From Cerioporus squamosus (taxonomy: Eukaryota > Basidiomycota > Agaricomycetes > Polyporales > Polyporaceae), in the NCBI GenBank assembly GCA_022592435.1, contig JABYQS010000086.1, positions 99,377-163,376 on the forward strand: 64,000 nucleotides of DNA, read 5' to 3'. This document shows positions 23,701 through 34,939 of the stretch, one piece after another (position 1 is the first letter of the stretch; each line of letters starts with the position of its first letter). Below the pieces are notes generated by a model, which did not search any database, was not told where the DNA came from, and saw nothing but the letters and a program-made list of their open reading frames with translations. A program made the translations under genes and the position numbers.

Positions 23701-24162
23701 TCAAGTGCAAAACAGGTGTAGCAGAACAGTCAGAGCAGAGGAGAAATTGCATGCAATGAAGAGAGAAGGGGACAGGGACTCACTTGTCTCCGTAGCAGGG
23801 GCTGAGCTCGCCGTTGTAGCGGCCGCGGAAGTAGCCACAGAGGTGACTGCGGACGACACCGTCGACACGGACGCGCTGACACTCTCCGACGCGACCGACG
23901 AGAGGCTGGAGAGCGCACTAGACACTGCGCTTGAGCCGGTGCTGGGGGCGGCACTTGACGCGACGCTGGATAGGACGCTCGACACGGTGGACACCGAGGC
24001 GGAAGCCGACACGCTGGCAGTCGAGAGGACGCTGGAGACCGAGCTCACCACGCTCGAAGCCTCCGAGAGCTGAGAGCTGCTCGGAGCCTGGGCATCGCTG
24101 CTGACGGCAAGGAGGAGGAGAGCACACAAGGCTGAAAGCCTCGTGTTGAGGAGGAGAGACAT
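23701..24162 (-). CDS. Small secreted Ser/Ala/Val-rich protein, copy B
   Basis: Duplicate of the 11.5-11.9 kb gene. It has the same signal peptide start (MSLLLNTRLSALCALLLLA), the same SSVSSV-type low-complexity body and the same GTGAGT donor after ATETS (exon 23,784-24,162). It is 3 residues shorter in the QLSEASS region and has a few Ala/Ser/Val exchanges. The reading frame is intact, with TATAAA at the same 59-bp distance. It is likely exported and O-glycosylated; the 3' exon is not resolved. Without splicing the frame stops at 23,701. Confidence 0.72.
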   Translation of the reverse strand: MSLLLNTRLSALCALLLLAVSSDAQAPSSSQLSEASSVVSSVSSVLSTASVSASASVSTVSSVLSSVASSAAPSTGSSAVSSALSSLSSVASESVSASVSTVSSAVTSVATSAAATTASSAPATETSESLSPSLFIACNFSSALTVLLHLFCT

Positions 24163-24220
24163 GGCGTCGACCGCAGAGCTCGCGAGCGGGGAAAGCTCGG
24201 GGCTGGTCTCGCGTCCTGCA

Positions 24221-24226
24221 TTTATA
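24221..24226 (-). promoter_or_regulatory. TATA box of Ser/Ala-rich gene copy B
   Basis: TATAAA on the minus strand, 59 bp upstream of the ATG, conserved with copy A. Confidence 0.6.
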
Positions 24227-24760
24227 GTGAACGGGGAAGGCGGCGGATGGCGAGAAGTTGCGGAGAGTCGGAGGCCTGCGTCGCGTGTGCCATGGGGCGG
24301 TCTGGGGTCCGGGGTCGCTTCGCCTGAGTCGGGCGCTCAGCCCCAGATCAAGTGACTGGTGACGTAACGCGTCGCGTTCGGTGCATTTTCTTCTCGCCGC
24401 GGGCTTGCTCCCCCTCCGTCCTCTTCTCGCCCTTCTCTCGGCCGTTTTTCCACTCTGCTCGCCGTTCGACGGCCTCTTCTCGACGGTGACAACGGAATGG
24501 ACCTCCCGCACGGCCCGCGTCGGGTGCGTCGAGGCCAGCACGGTGAACGCTCAGCTGATGATGGACCGAGCTGCTATTACGGCGTCAGAACATGCACGCC
24601 GCCGACCAAGTGCATCTTCCATGTCGTCTTCTACTGCGCCCAATCGCCAGCACGGCAGCTAGGCTCGCCGCCTCCTGCGCGGGACCCGCGTCGTCCTCTC
24701 ACCCCCGTCAAACGTTTCATAACCGTTTTCTGTTCCCATCACCTCCCCTTGGCCGTTCCT

Positions 24761-27523
24761 CATGGTCTCTCGCTCAGCGTGACCGCAACGGGCACGTCTC
24801 CTGACCACCTCTGACCACCCGACATCGAACGGAGGCTCTTTCGCCCGCTATGTCCGACGCCTCCGGATCGCTGGACGACGACGTCTAGACTTGACCTCCT
24901 CCTTCCCGGTTTCTTTGTATCGGACGTTGTCTGGCATCTGCTCCATTCCCTGCGAACGATCGTATTCACGCACTTGCCTCTATCGCTCTAACTCCACCTC
25001 CCATTGTCCTGTCTAGCTACTCACCGACATGCGCGACATGCTTCTCCTTCTGGACTTCCTCAGACAGTTTATTCAACTGCGAAGTGGCGGTGCCACGACA
25101 TCGGCCTGTGCCGCCGGCAGTAGCAGAAACTCTCCAGTCTGGTGGGCCAGCATCGGTGTCCATGTCCTCGTTCGTCGCCGTCTGTTGCTCTGTTGATGCT
25201 AAGTATACTGCAGCCATCCCGGTCACTGTCAGTCGACTGGTCTGTTCAGTTGCTCCCTTCTAGACGGCGGGCGTCCGACGAATCTGTTGACTACAGCCCA
25301 TACATACCTATAACCTACGAGCACCGTACAGCGACCGACCGAGTCTCGCTGCTGGCCTCCATCATCACCATGACGACGACCGTCTGACGGACCGTTCTGT
25401 CGTCCCTGCCTGCTGTCGCTACCTATTCGTTGTCCCGTTCTTCCAGGCACCTCCCTTGTCTCCGCTGGCTGGAAGTTCCGCACTTGACCTCTCGCCGCAT
25501 CGTGCACGCACTCGCCCACCGTCTTTCCCATCTCTGTCGTCCAAGCCCTTCCTTCCTCTCACTGTAAGTAGCCTGTCCGACCGGTTGTTCAATGCACATC
25601 CCCCTTGTTCTCGTTCAAGGACGAGCCTCGCAGAGGTCCCAGCCCACAGCGACTCCCAGCGAGCACGGTAAAGACATCGCCGGGGTGACGGCGGCTCTCC
25701 CTCTATGATGGCTGCTGGCCAGCCCTCGTACGCTGCGCTCGTGGGGTTACTGTCGTGAGCCGACTGAAGAGTCAAGCTTTCCTCAGCGACGCCTGCGACT
25801 CCCCAGCCTCTGCTCTTTGGAGGGGCCTAGCCGACCGCGCACGGTTCAGACGGGGACGACGCTCAGCCAAGCTCGGGACCATGGAGGCGCCGATTGCGGC
25901 GCCGCCGCTCCTGGATGCGTGGGCACTGGTCAGCGGGATCATCGATCACCGGCCAAGAGAGCGAGGACTCGGAAGAGAAGAGAAGCGCATCGTCGAGCCC
26001 GGGGGCTGGTGACCGTACACGTGAGTGAGCGTATGCGCGTTTTGCGATGTGTTGTGGAGCTGTAAGTAAGAACTGCGGACTGGCGAGCTACTACTGCAGG
26101 CGAGCTTGAGGCTGGGGATTCCGCATCGAACGACGAAGTTGGAGGAGGTCCGCGAGTGGCTATCCTTGGGTATGGAACCAGACGCGCTCTTGTGCTCTAG
26201 ATGGGTTGTCTCCGGGTGTGTCGTATCTGCTGCAGCCTGCAGGTGCCAGACTGGGACTCCACTGGCTGCGGACCACGTCCGGTGCGTAGTATACTACTAG
26301 TACGTAATCCCACGAAGTTCGCAAGTAGCCTGCAGGGTTGACGACGTGCTTCCCGCCCACAGCAGTTGGGTTTTTAGTGAACGTTGCTCTCTACCACCAC
26401 CCAGAAGCTCAAAGTCGCAGCGCAGGTATGTATGCTAGTACTTACGATCAAGGCTCCAACAGCCAGACTCCAGCACTACACTCTTGTATCTGTATCTTCG
26501 AGGAGCCGCTGCGCTCGTCGCTCACCAAGTGTTGATTGAACAAGGACCGGTCACCGCCGCGAGCCATCGCGCCCGCCGCCGGCAATCTCGCCCCGTGGAC
26601 CGCTCCCGCTCAGGGTCGCATGCTCGCGAGAGTCGTCAGCGCTCTCGACTCTCAGCGAGCTCGCCCACGCCGCCACGGACTCGGACACTACGTACGGAAT
26701 CGTCAAGCCTCAGCCTCAACTTCTTGTGCTCGCAGCACCTTCTGTGAGTAAGTACCAGCTTGACCAGACCAGGAAAGCTGGACGTGTCAATGGGACGGAA
26801 GGTGGGGGAACCCGGAAGTCTGTTCATTACCGGGACACAGCCACCCGCCAATTAGCAGGAGGTTGATGCCGCTTCTTGCAAGCTTGAACTTCCGCCAGAA
26901 GCCAGATATCGCGCGACGCGGCCGGCGGATGTCGCTGATTTCCAGCCAGCGAGCCAGCGACGCATACTGGGAACAACTCGCTTCGCAGGGGGCTCCAGTT
27001 GACTCTGAACGGGTGCATATCAACCTCTGCATCCTCAGGACTGGGGGACGGCACAGTCCATGTCAGGTAAAGTGGCTGGGAGATCCCCGTCTCACAGCAC
27101 CCCGCAACCACTCTAAACTCTGCAAGACGTTGATGCCCGCGGCGGGGGTGAAACGGTTCAACGGAATTGAATGTCGAGCTCTATCCTTATCGCCCCGTGG
27201 CCCGTAGCGACCTCGCGTACGGGTATCAAGAAGGCTCCGTTTAACTTTTGTGTGTCCTCCGTTCTCCAATGGCATAAAGGTTTCACTGTGTCGGCTGCGC
27301 GCGTGCCCCTCTTCCCCGCCCCTCCTCCCGTTCTTGCCTCCCGCCTCTCGCCTCCCGTTTCCTGCGCTCTCCCCTTGCGGCACCTGTCCTCCCGACTCGG
27401 ACGCCCTCTTCTGTCTCGCTGCGCCGGCCGCTCGCCTGTGCGTTCACGCTCCTTTCCGGAGGCAGAGAGGACGGATTCGAAGTGACGAATCGACGTCCAC
27501 ACGCAGACGCCATCATCCGAACC
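24761..27523. other. No gene recognised (24.8-27.5 kb)
   Basis: CT-rich, with many short frames on both strands. None shows a motif or a coherent splice model. The last 250 bp are pyrimidine-rich and probably form the leader of the DUF6534-like gene. Confidence 0.4.
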
Positions 27524-29571
27524 ATGCCCCACACCAGCGCAGCCCCCAGCACATGGCGGACCCTCGACCGCCTGAGCCTGGGCGCCGCCTCCGAGTCTCA
27601 GTCTGACGAGACTCAGACACCCATCCCGGCGCGCCTGCTCGGGCCGCTCCTCGTCGGGGTGCTCCTCAACTCCTTCGTGTACGGGATCGTGTTCTTGCAC
27701 TGGATCCAGTACACGCTCGGGCGGAACCGCGACTCGAATCATCTCAGGTGCGTTCTCGCGTTCTCGCGTTCTTGCGTTCTTGCGTTCTTGCGTTCTTGTT
27801 TCTCCATCTCCATCTCCACCTTCTTCTCCATCTCCTTCTCCTCCTTCTCCTCCTCGTCGTTTCCCGTCGCATACATCCCCTGGCCCTTTGCTGAGAGCGC
27901 GCACCGCAGGGGCCTCGTGCACTGGTGCTTCCTGCTGGACACGGCGCACACCGGGGCCGCGCTGTGGATGCTGTGGCACTACGCCGTCGACAACTTCGCG
28001 AACTACGACTTCCTCACCACCACGCTCTGGCCCGTCAGCGCCACCCCGCTCTTCGTTGGTGCGTCTCTCGAGTCTCCCTTGCCCCCCCCTTCCCCCTGCT
28101 CCCTTGCCGTCTTTGTGTGGTCTAACTGATCTTGTGTTGCAGCACTGTGAGTACCTGAGGGAAACTTCACGAGGTGGCTGACGACTGACGACTGAGCGGA
28201 CGCGGACGCGCACGCAGGGTGTCCGCGCCAATACAGCACCTCTTCGCGTGGCGCATCAAGCAGTTCACGCACTCGTGGTGGATATGCGGCGTCCTCTCCG
28301 CGCTGTCCGCCGCGTCGCTCGCCCTGGGAGTCATCGCCGCCGCCGAGGGCATCATGCGACACGAGTGCGTCCAGGATCTCCCACATCTGCAACCCGAATT
28401 CCGCGGACTGACTCATGGATCATGCTCGCCCGGGACACGATGATGATTCTTGTATGTAGCATCCAGTCGTCGCACAAGCTCATCCCGCTCATCGACTCGT
28501 GGCTCGGGGCTGCGATGGTGTGCGACGTCCTTGTTGCGTGCGTGCTTTCTCTCTCTCTCCAGCACCGCAGTCACGCTGAGAAGGCTGACGACTGGCGCGG
28601 TCGTGTCGCAGCGTGCTGCTGTACACCCATCTGTGGAAGAGCAGGACCGGCTTCCGGAGTGAGTCCTCTGCCGGTGACTGCTTGTCGATACCGGGAGCTT
28701 CTGCTGACAGGGATCGGTCCGTACTTAGGCACCGATACCGTGGTGGGCCGGTTGATGCGCTCGTCTATCGAGACCACCGCGCTGAGCGCGCTTTTCTGTG
28801 TACGTCTCCTGTTCTTCGCGGGTGGAGCGACGTGCTGATTGGTTTCGAACTCCTGGCCCCCTTTCAGATTCTGTATCTGACAACCTTCGTATGAGCTGCT
28901 GCTTCACTGCCGAAATGAGTTGCTACTGACCGGGACCTCCCGCACACAGACCGTGTTGCCGAAAACCACTTTCAGTGTCATGTTCGCCATGGTGGGTCCC
29001 CACGGATATGTCACTGTGATTCTGGACGGATTCTGATGAGGGTTGCCTCTGCCAGCCTTTAGGACGTATATACACGTGAGTCGTCTCCAATTGAGAGGAC
29101 ACCTTGAGTTCTTCCAGCGACGTCGACTCATTCTCTTTGCTCTACCACAGCGGGACTCTTCTGTCTGTACGTCCGCAGTTGCCCAACTTGATTCCGTTTG
29201 ACACCGACACTTGACGACACGCCGCAGACTCTCAACTCGCGCTCGACGCTGCGCGAAGAGCTCTTCGGCGTCTCCTCTGTCGTACGTATCGTCGCTCGCC
29301 CCGTCCCTCCCGTCCTCTGTTCACACACTCACACACTCTCTCTCCGCGACGGCAGAACAACAACGACCCGCTCGGGGACGCGTTCCACATCTCCGAGCGC
29401 ATGCGCCGGATGCCGACAGAGGTCGCGATCAACGTCGAGCAGGAGATCCAGATGGAGCAGGCCGAGGAGGTCGACTTCAAGCAGCTCCGCAAGAGCCGCG
29501 CCCTGCGCAGCAAGGAGAGCAAGGTGGGGATCGGCAGCGGCAGCGGCGAGCTCGAGCTTGGTGCGGTGTAG
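27524..29571 (+). CDS. Seven-transmembrane protein, DUF6534-like
   Basis: Thirteen exons join in phase to give 362 residues: 27524-27747, 27910-28058, 28143-28146, 28218-28364, 28460-28537, 28612-28658, 28729-28799, 28868-28888, 28950-28991, 29056-29075, 29151-29166, 29228-29281, 29356-29571. The protein opens with LLGPLLVGVLLNSFVYGIVF (TM1) and keeps family landmarks HWCFLLDTAHTGAALWMLW, QHLFAWRI and MFAMPLGRIYTGTLLSTLNS, followed by a charged, Glu-rich cytoplasmic tail. This matches the Agaricomycete membrane proteins known as DUF6534, whose function is unknown; a receptor-like role is only a guess. Exon 3 has just 4 bases, and exons of 16, 20 and 21 bases follow. The gene ends 142 bp from the stop of the convergent urea transporter. 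Confidence 0.88.
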
Positions 29572-29713
29572 CTTGCGCTTGCTCCGCGTGCGTCGGAGTC
29601 TGCATGCAGTGTACTTAGCTGTCTCGCGTGTTTCGTGTTCTATTGCTCTCGATGCTTTCGATGTTACTGTGATGGGAGGATGCCCTACTGGGGAGGTGGA
29701 GAGACCGTCTACT

Positions 29714-32700
29714 TCAATTTGCGCGCGCGAGGACACCTCGCGCGATGAGCGTGATCTCCGCCCTGGACTCCCACAGTGGCAAGATCATGCACCATATCCC
29801 GCTCAGAGCAGCCCAGATACTGCAAGAAGCGTCAGCATAGAGGCAGGCTTCGGGACAGCGGACCACGCACATCGTGCACGCCACCCAGAACGTGTAAAAT
29901 GCCTTGCTGAAGACGTAGTGCGAGAAAAACATGGGGATCGGGACTGCGCAGAGGGTCACGGTGTTCAGCTTCCGAGATAGCTAGGATCCTGCGATTGGGA
30001 CTAGGGAGCTCACCGAGTATCGCGACCGCCAGAGTCAGAGCGAGCGAGTACCACGCCGCACGCCTGAACACCGACTTCAGCTCTCCCCGGCTGACAGCCA
30101 ACGCTCCGCCGCTGCCGGCCTTAACCACGACGACTTCGGCAGAGACTGCGTGCTTTGTCGCTTCCTTGTCTCCCCCACTCGGTGGCGCTTTCTCGACTGG
30201 GCTGGCAGAGCCGGATTCTCCTTGGTCGCTGGCGGTCTCCGCTGTAGAGGCGTCGTCGTCGTAGACTGCGATGGCGCGCGTGTCGGCGAAGTCGTACTTC
30301 GCTGGCTCTATAACGACAGTAAGCAGAGCCCTCGTAGATAATTGAGGAGACGTACTGGCAAGGGACACAAGAACGGTGATGAGCCCCGAGAACAAGAGTC
30401 CCGTGAGGCCGCTGCAGACGGCGGAGTACGGCTGCGCGAGGTTCGGGACGTTGATCTCGCCTGCGCATCGTCCCCAATCCGTGAGTTAACGGTACGTAGT
30501 ACAGATGCGCGACAGAGTGGGACGCACCAAATATCTTCCAACAACCAATCATCCATGCGAGCATCCCCAGGACGGCGCCGATGATGCACCCGCAGAAGAC
30601 CCCGGCACGGGTGAGCTTCGACCATGTTACGGTCAGGGCTATCGGTATGACCGCCGGGCTGAGGACGACGCCCCTGCAGCGCGGTGTCAGCCAAACCAGA
30701 ACTCCCCGGGTCCCGAATGGAGGTCGGAGCGTGCACGTACTGGACGTAGAAGAGCCATCCGAGGTCGATGCTCGCCTTGTGCAGCTACATCGTGTTTCAG
30801 CGAGGCACAGAAAGCGTTGCTGGTACGGAGGGGAGGGGAGGAAGAGACAGACGCACGATGGTAGACCAGCATCCCGCCCAGACCGCCCAGAAGCATATGA
30901 AGTAGTGGGACACTCGTACGATCTCCGCGCTCGTGGCTTTCGGCCTGAAGTACGTCCGGTAGAGGCTGTTTGCCGCACCGGAGGTCAAAGTCAGAACCAT
31001 ACCACACGGACAGGTTTTGGAAGCCCCGAAGACGCACTCGTATGCACTGCACGTTCGCGTCAGTCAGTACGTGTCGAGCACAGGATGGGTTTATGAGATC
31101 GAGCTTACAATAGACTGGAAACCGCGATGAGCTCAGCGCTCACCGCCGACGTAACCGCCATGCTGAATAAGTTCCCGTCTCATTAGCTGAGCATCCTGAC
31201 ACACTCTGCAGTCGATCGACGTACAAGACGACCAGGAGGATGGCAATCGCCCCGCCCTTCCCCATCACGACTGCCGCCGCTGCAGGGGCGGCGAGCCCGG
31301 CGCTCGTTTGGGAGGGCGACAGTGGGTTCGGGAATGTAGGGAACTTCGGCTGGAGAGTGCGCGGGAAATCAGTGGCGCCGCCTTTCGTACGTTTGATAGA
31401 GCGCGAGACGCACGTTGGTGACGAGAGCGCGAGCGGCAAGGCCGAGGCAGGAGGCGAACGCCCATGGAACTGCGAACCAGGATAGGCCGCCGAGCATCTG
31501 CGGAACATCTCAGCAGACATTCAAAGGTACAAAAGACAGTGTACTACTGACGTATGCCTTGGTCGTTGAGCTCGGGGCGCTTGCGATAGCCTTTGGCCGT
31601 GCGTTAGAGGCGCATACATGGAGTGCCAGTCTGGCGTGAGGAACCACTTACTCTCTGCCAGTATCCTGAGCGACTCATTATCAGCAGACGTGGCATATCG
31701 CAGCACGCAAAAGGCACTCGCCTTGGTCGCAGAACACACCGGAGAACCCTGCGGGTGCGTCAGACATTCATATCTCATTCGACTTACAGCGGCAGTACTA
31801 GTTGCACTGACCAGAGAGGATTGTCGCGGCGCCGAAGACCAAGCCCTGGTTTGACTTCATCGTTACGAAGCTCCCGTCCTGGTTGCCGACCACCGGGGCG
31901 TCCTTCCCAGCCTGCACCAGCAGGTCGTACAGAGCACCGATGGAACCGACCTCCTGCGAGGCACCGCTGGAAAGAAAGGACCATTGCGTTGTGAGCAGAG
32001 CGCCCGGAAGATGCGAGCGAGGGACACGCACTAGACTTCGCCGAAGAAGATGTAGATGATGATGAAGAGGATCAAGGTGTGGGCGTAGTCGCAGATGAAG
32101 GTGGCGCGGAGGCCGCCGAAGACGACGTACACCGCGATGCCGATGGGAAGAAGGAAGCATGCGGCGATGATATTCATGCCGGTCAGTGCATTCACTGTCG
32201 CGGCACCTCCGACTGTCCAGGATAGTCGCGTTGAGCATCTACAGGTATGATACGGGCTGCGAAGCCTGATGACTTACGGAGTAGAGAACCGCAGACTACG
32301 AGGATGCACAGGAAGGCGTAGAATGTGAAGAGGAGATGAGCCCCGGTGCCGAAGCGGACCTTGACGATCTGCGTGTGGAGGGACCACATCTAGTGGACAC
32401 TGATGATCACGGATGACGCGACGTACCTCCAAGAACGTATGGGCGCCGTTTGCATTCATCTTCACCTTCGCAGCGACCATCGCGAAGATGGCTAACTGGA
32501 TGGTACCGCCGACCCCGTACCACCTACGTCCGACAGGTAAGTCATAATCATTATCGGCGGAAAGACCGGTGACGTACCATGGACCACTAACACCTGTTGC
32601 CAATGGCTTGGCTCAGAGCCGGACGCATCAGCAATGAGGCATAGTTGAACTCACCAAATGTATACGCAGCGGTGCTGGATTGTAGCAGGGTTGCACTCCA

Positions 32701-33202
32701 TGTCCATGCGCTTACACTAGAGAAGACATGAGCGCTGCGTGAAGGAGTCGATAGGTAAGTAAGTACTCACATGCCACAGCACACGAGTCCAGGCTAGATT
32801 GGATTGTCACTGACATTGTCAGATTGACGGTTCGGACTTCCACGTGGTGCGTACCTTGACGCTTCGTGATGCACTCTGTTTTCGCTATCAGACGACATGC
32901 AACTCGGAGAGCGCAGGATGCTTACAGTGAATTCTTCAGAAGACGAAGGGGAGAACTTCGAGAACTTGGCTTGCAGTGTCGTAAGCACAAGCATGAGGGC
33001 GGCGAAGAAGAATCCGACGCCTGCAAAAAGGTCTTCAAAAGCAGTCCAGGAAGTGCAAGCTGCAGCCATAGTACCAACGACCACTCCATAGCCGACGCTT
33101 TGATCTGTTCAGATACGTCAGTACACCATCGTCAAGTGCCAGCAAAGCTTTGGTTCACAAACCGAGTAGAGGTTTGAACTCTGTCTCAACTGTCTGCGAC
33201 AT
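29714..33202 (-). CDS. DUR3: Urea active transporter (DUR3-type Na+/solute symporter family)
   Basis: Many-exon gene on the minus strand. The start is the ATG at 33,200-33,202; exon 1 is 33163-33202, exon 2 33075-33104, exon 3 32926-33020 and exon 4 32855-32875, all in phase. The protein begins MSQTVETEF, reaches [17 protein letters not shown] (TM1) and the SEEF.SASRSVK loop typical of DUR3. It continues through [55 protein letters not shown] and [19 protein letters not shown]. Next come [18 protein letters not shown] and [19 protein letters not shown], then a long hydrophilic loop near 30.1-30.3 kb and [18 protein letters not shown] before the TGA at 29,714. Family members import urea (and polyamines) by H+ symport at the plasma membrane. 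Frames stay open between good splice sites, so the gene looks functional. Two GATA-type sites lie upstream. Confidence 0.88.
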
Positions 33203-33261
33203 GGTGTCGGTGGAAGAGCAAGGCGAGAGCAAGGGCTGGTATCCGTTCGCGGTTTACACTG

Positions 33262-33321
33262 CTTATCGAATCGCCTGCGCATCATTGCACGAAGCTTGGA
33301 GCATAACGTATCCGAGATAAG
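33262..33321. promoter_or_regulatory. Paired GATA sites upstream of the urea transporter
   Basis: CTTATC at 33,262-33,267 (GATAAG on the gene strand) and GATAAG at 33,316-33,321 lie 60 and 114 bp upstream of the start codon. Fungal GATA factors (AreA/Nit2 type) activate nitrogen-source transporters including urea permeases, so nitrogen-catabolite control is plausible. Six-base sites can occur by chance. Confidence 0.4.
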
Positions 33322-34939
33322 CTGCATCGACCGTCGGAGGCCGTGAGACACAGAGATAGCACCTATCCTTCTAGAATCCGTCACTGAAGGAAACGGGGCT
33401 CCGACGACGTCCGTAGGCAGCGTGAACGTGTGAGCGACGGATACTCATTCCAAGAACCTCGAGAGTCGAAGGCGCCGATGGTGTCACGGGGCAGCAGCGA
33501 AGCAGTCTTCTGCGGGGATAATCCTCTCGACGAGCCACTGGCCACTCATGGAGACCTTGCACTTCAAGGCAGCCATGGACTGAAAGGTACGATCCGCATG
33601 TAACTATCGCGGAAATCAAGCAGAGAACAGCAACTGAACGTAGACGTACTTACCTTGATCTACGTCACCGCTGGAGCTGTGCAGATGTGAAGCTCACCAT
33701 GGCCCCCAATACCCCTAACCAAATGCTGGCTAAGCGGGAGGAACAAGAACAAGGACTTCGTCGCAGTGGTTCAAACGAACTTCGAGACGCCGGGAGGACC
33801 GAGAGCGTTGATGCCACGTGCGGTTCCGGGTACTCCCGACGCTATCTGAAGGAGGATTCGAATCGCGCGTCCTCTCATCCGGCCACCACGCAAGTCGTCG
33901 CAGATAGATTCATGTCAGGGTACGTATTGCTTGTTGTGCACCTATCGGGCAGTCGGGTCCCTCATCATTTGTGGATAGCCACCAGGAGCTGCCCGGACAT
34001 TGATCTTGAAATCCATGCACTGGAGAGCTAAAAGCGGCTGTTCCACTGCTGTTCCCCGTGAAGCAGTGAGCAGCTTCCGCCTGCTTCATTACAGTGATAT
34101 ACCCCGGGCGTATATACCCATCTCGCGCGCCACGCTGAGCACAGGCTTCTGAGGTGCTCTGTTCCTGGACTCAGATATCATCAACGAACCTCCCCGGCGG
34201 CGGGTACGGCTCCGCTCGAGCACATTCCTCCCATCCGCTGTGGAGTAATGAAACGGCATGCGTGTCTTCGGTGGCTAGTATACGGCGGCTCTCGGACCAC
34301 CCGTCCCTGGCTCTTACATATCCCACGCGCCAAGTATCCTGCGTGAGGAATGATGATCGATAAGGTCTTCACTGCTGGGGACTTCAGAGATTACTTCCAC
34401 AGAAGCCAACTCTACGCGATGCAAGGATATGCAATTCCCTCAGCATGAGGCTTGTCTCTCCCGCCCACAGTGCTTCCTGCCGACCGGACCTACAGAGGCT
34501 TCTTTCTACTCAAAATGTCGCCATTCCCATCCCGCGCAACCGTAACGCACGTCAGCCATGGCCAGTATCCCATACCATTCCGCGCCACTGCACGCACTAA
34601 CCCTGTTTCGCCAATGTCCAGTGTCTCTTCTGGGCGTACAGCCTTCCCTACCCCGCCACGCCACACCGAGACGACGCCGGCGTGTTCAGCGGTTCCGGCG
34701 CATCGGCACGATGGTGGACACATCTGTGGGCGCGACATCAAACCCAGCGGTCATGAGCAGCGTTCCGAATCTTAAGACTCAATGGTTGTGTACCATGCTG
34801 CGCTGAGACCGGCGAAGCCCCCACTTCCTTGCCCGTGGAACAGCCCCTGGCCACCTTCGCGAGCGCTCCCAATCAGCAGCCCATATACCGTCTGAGCGTA
34901 CCTTACTACGCCTTCCTCTCCGACCTCCCACTTGCTTCC
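33322..34939. other. No gene recognised between urea transporter and seven-TM gene
   Basis: About 1.6 kb. A plus-strand frame at 33,687-34,031 and a minus frame near 33.4-33.6 kb (MAALKCKVSMSG...) have no recognisable motif. GGGCGTATATACCC near 34,106 is a TATA-rich word not followed by a supported gene. Confidence 0.35.

Larger units (their letters stand above)
20685..24760. repeat. Segmental duplication, copy B
   Basis: Direct-orientation duplicate of about 8.4-12.5 kb. The left edge is sharp: similarity to copy A starts at AGTGTCAGC inside the intron that precedes the GH3 C domain, and sequence to the left is unrelated. The right edge fades in the non-coding DNA past 24.7 kb. Confidence 0.85.

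Noticed and set aside
27158..28231. 357-codon minus-strand frame, the longest single frame in its area
   Set aside because: It overlaps exons and introns of the DUF6534-like gene on the plus strand. Its composition is Arg/Gly/Glu low complexity with no motif.
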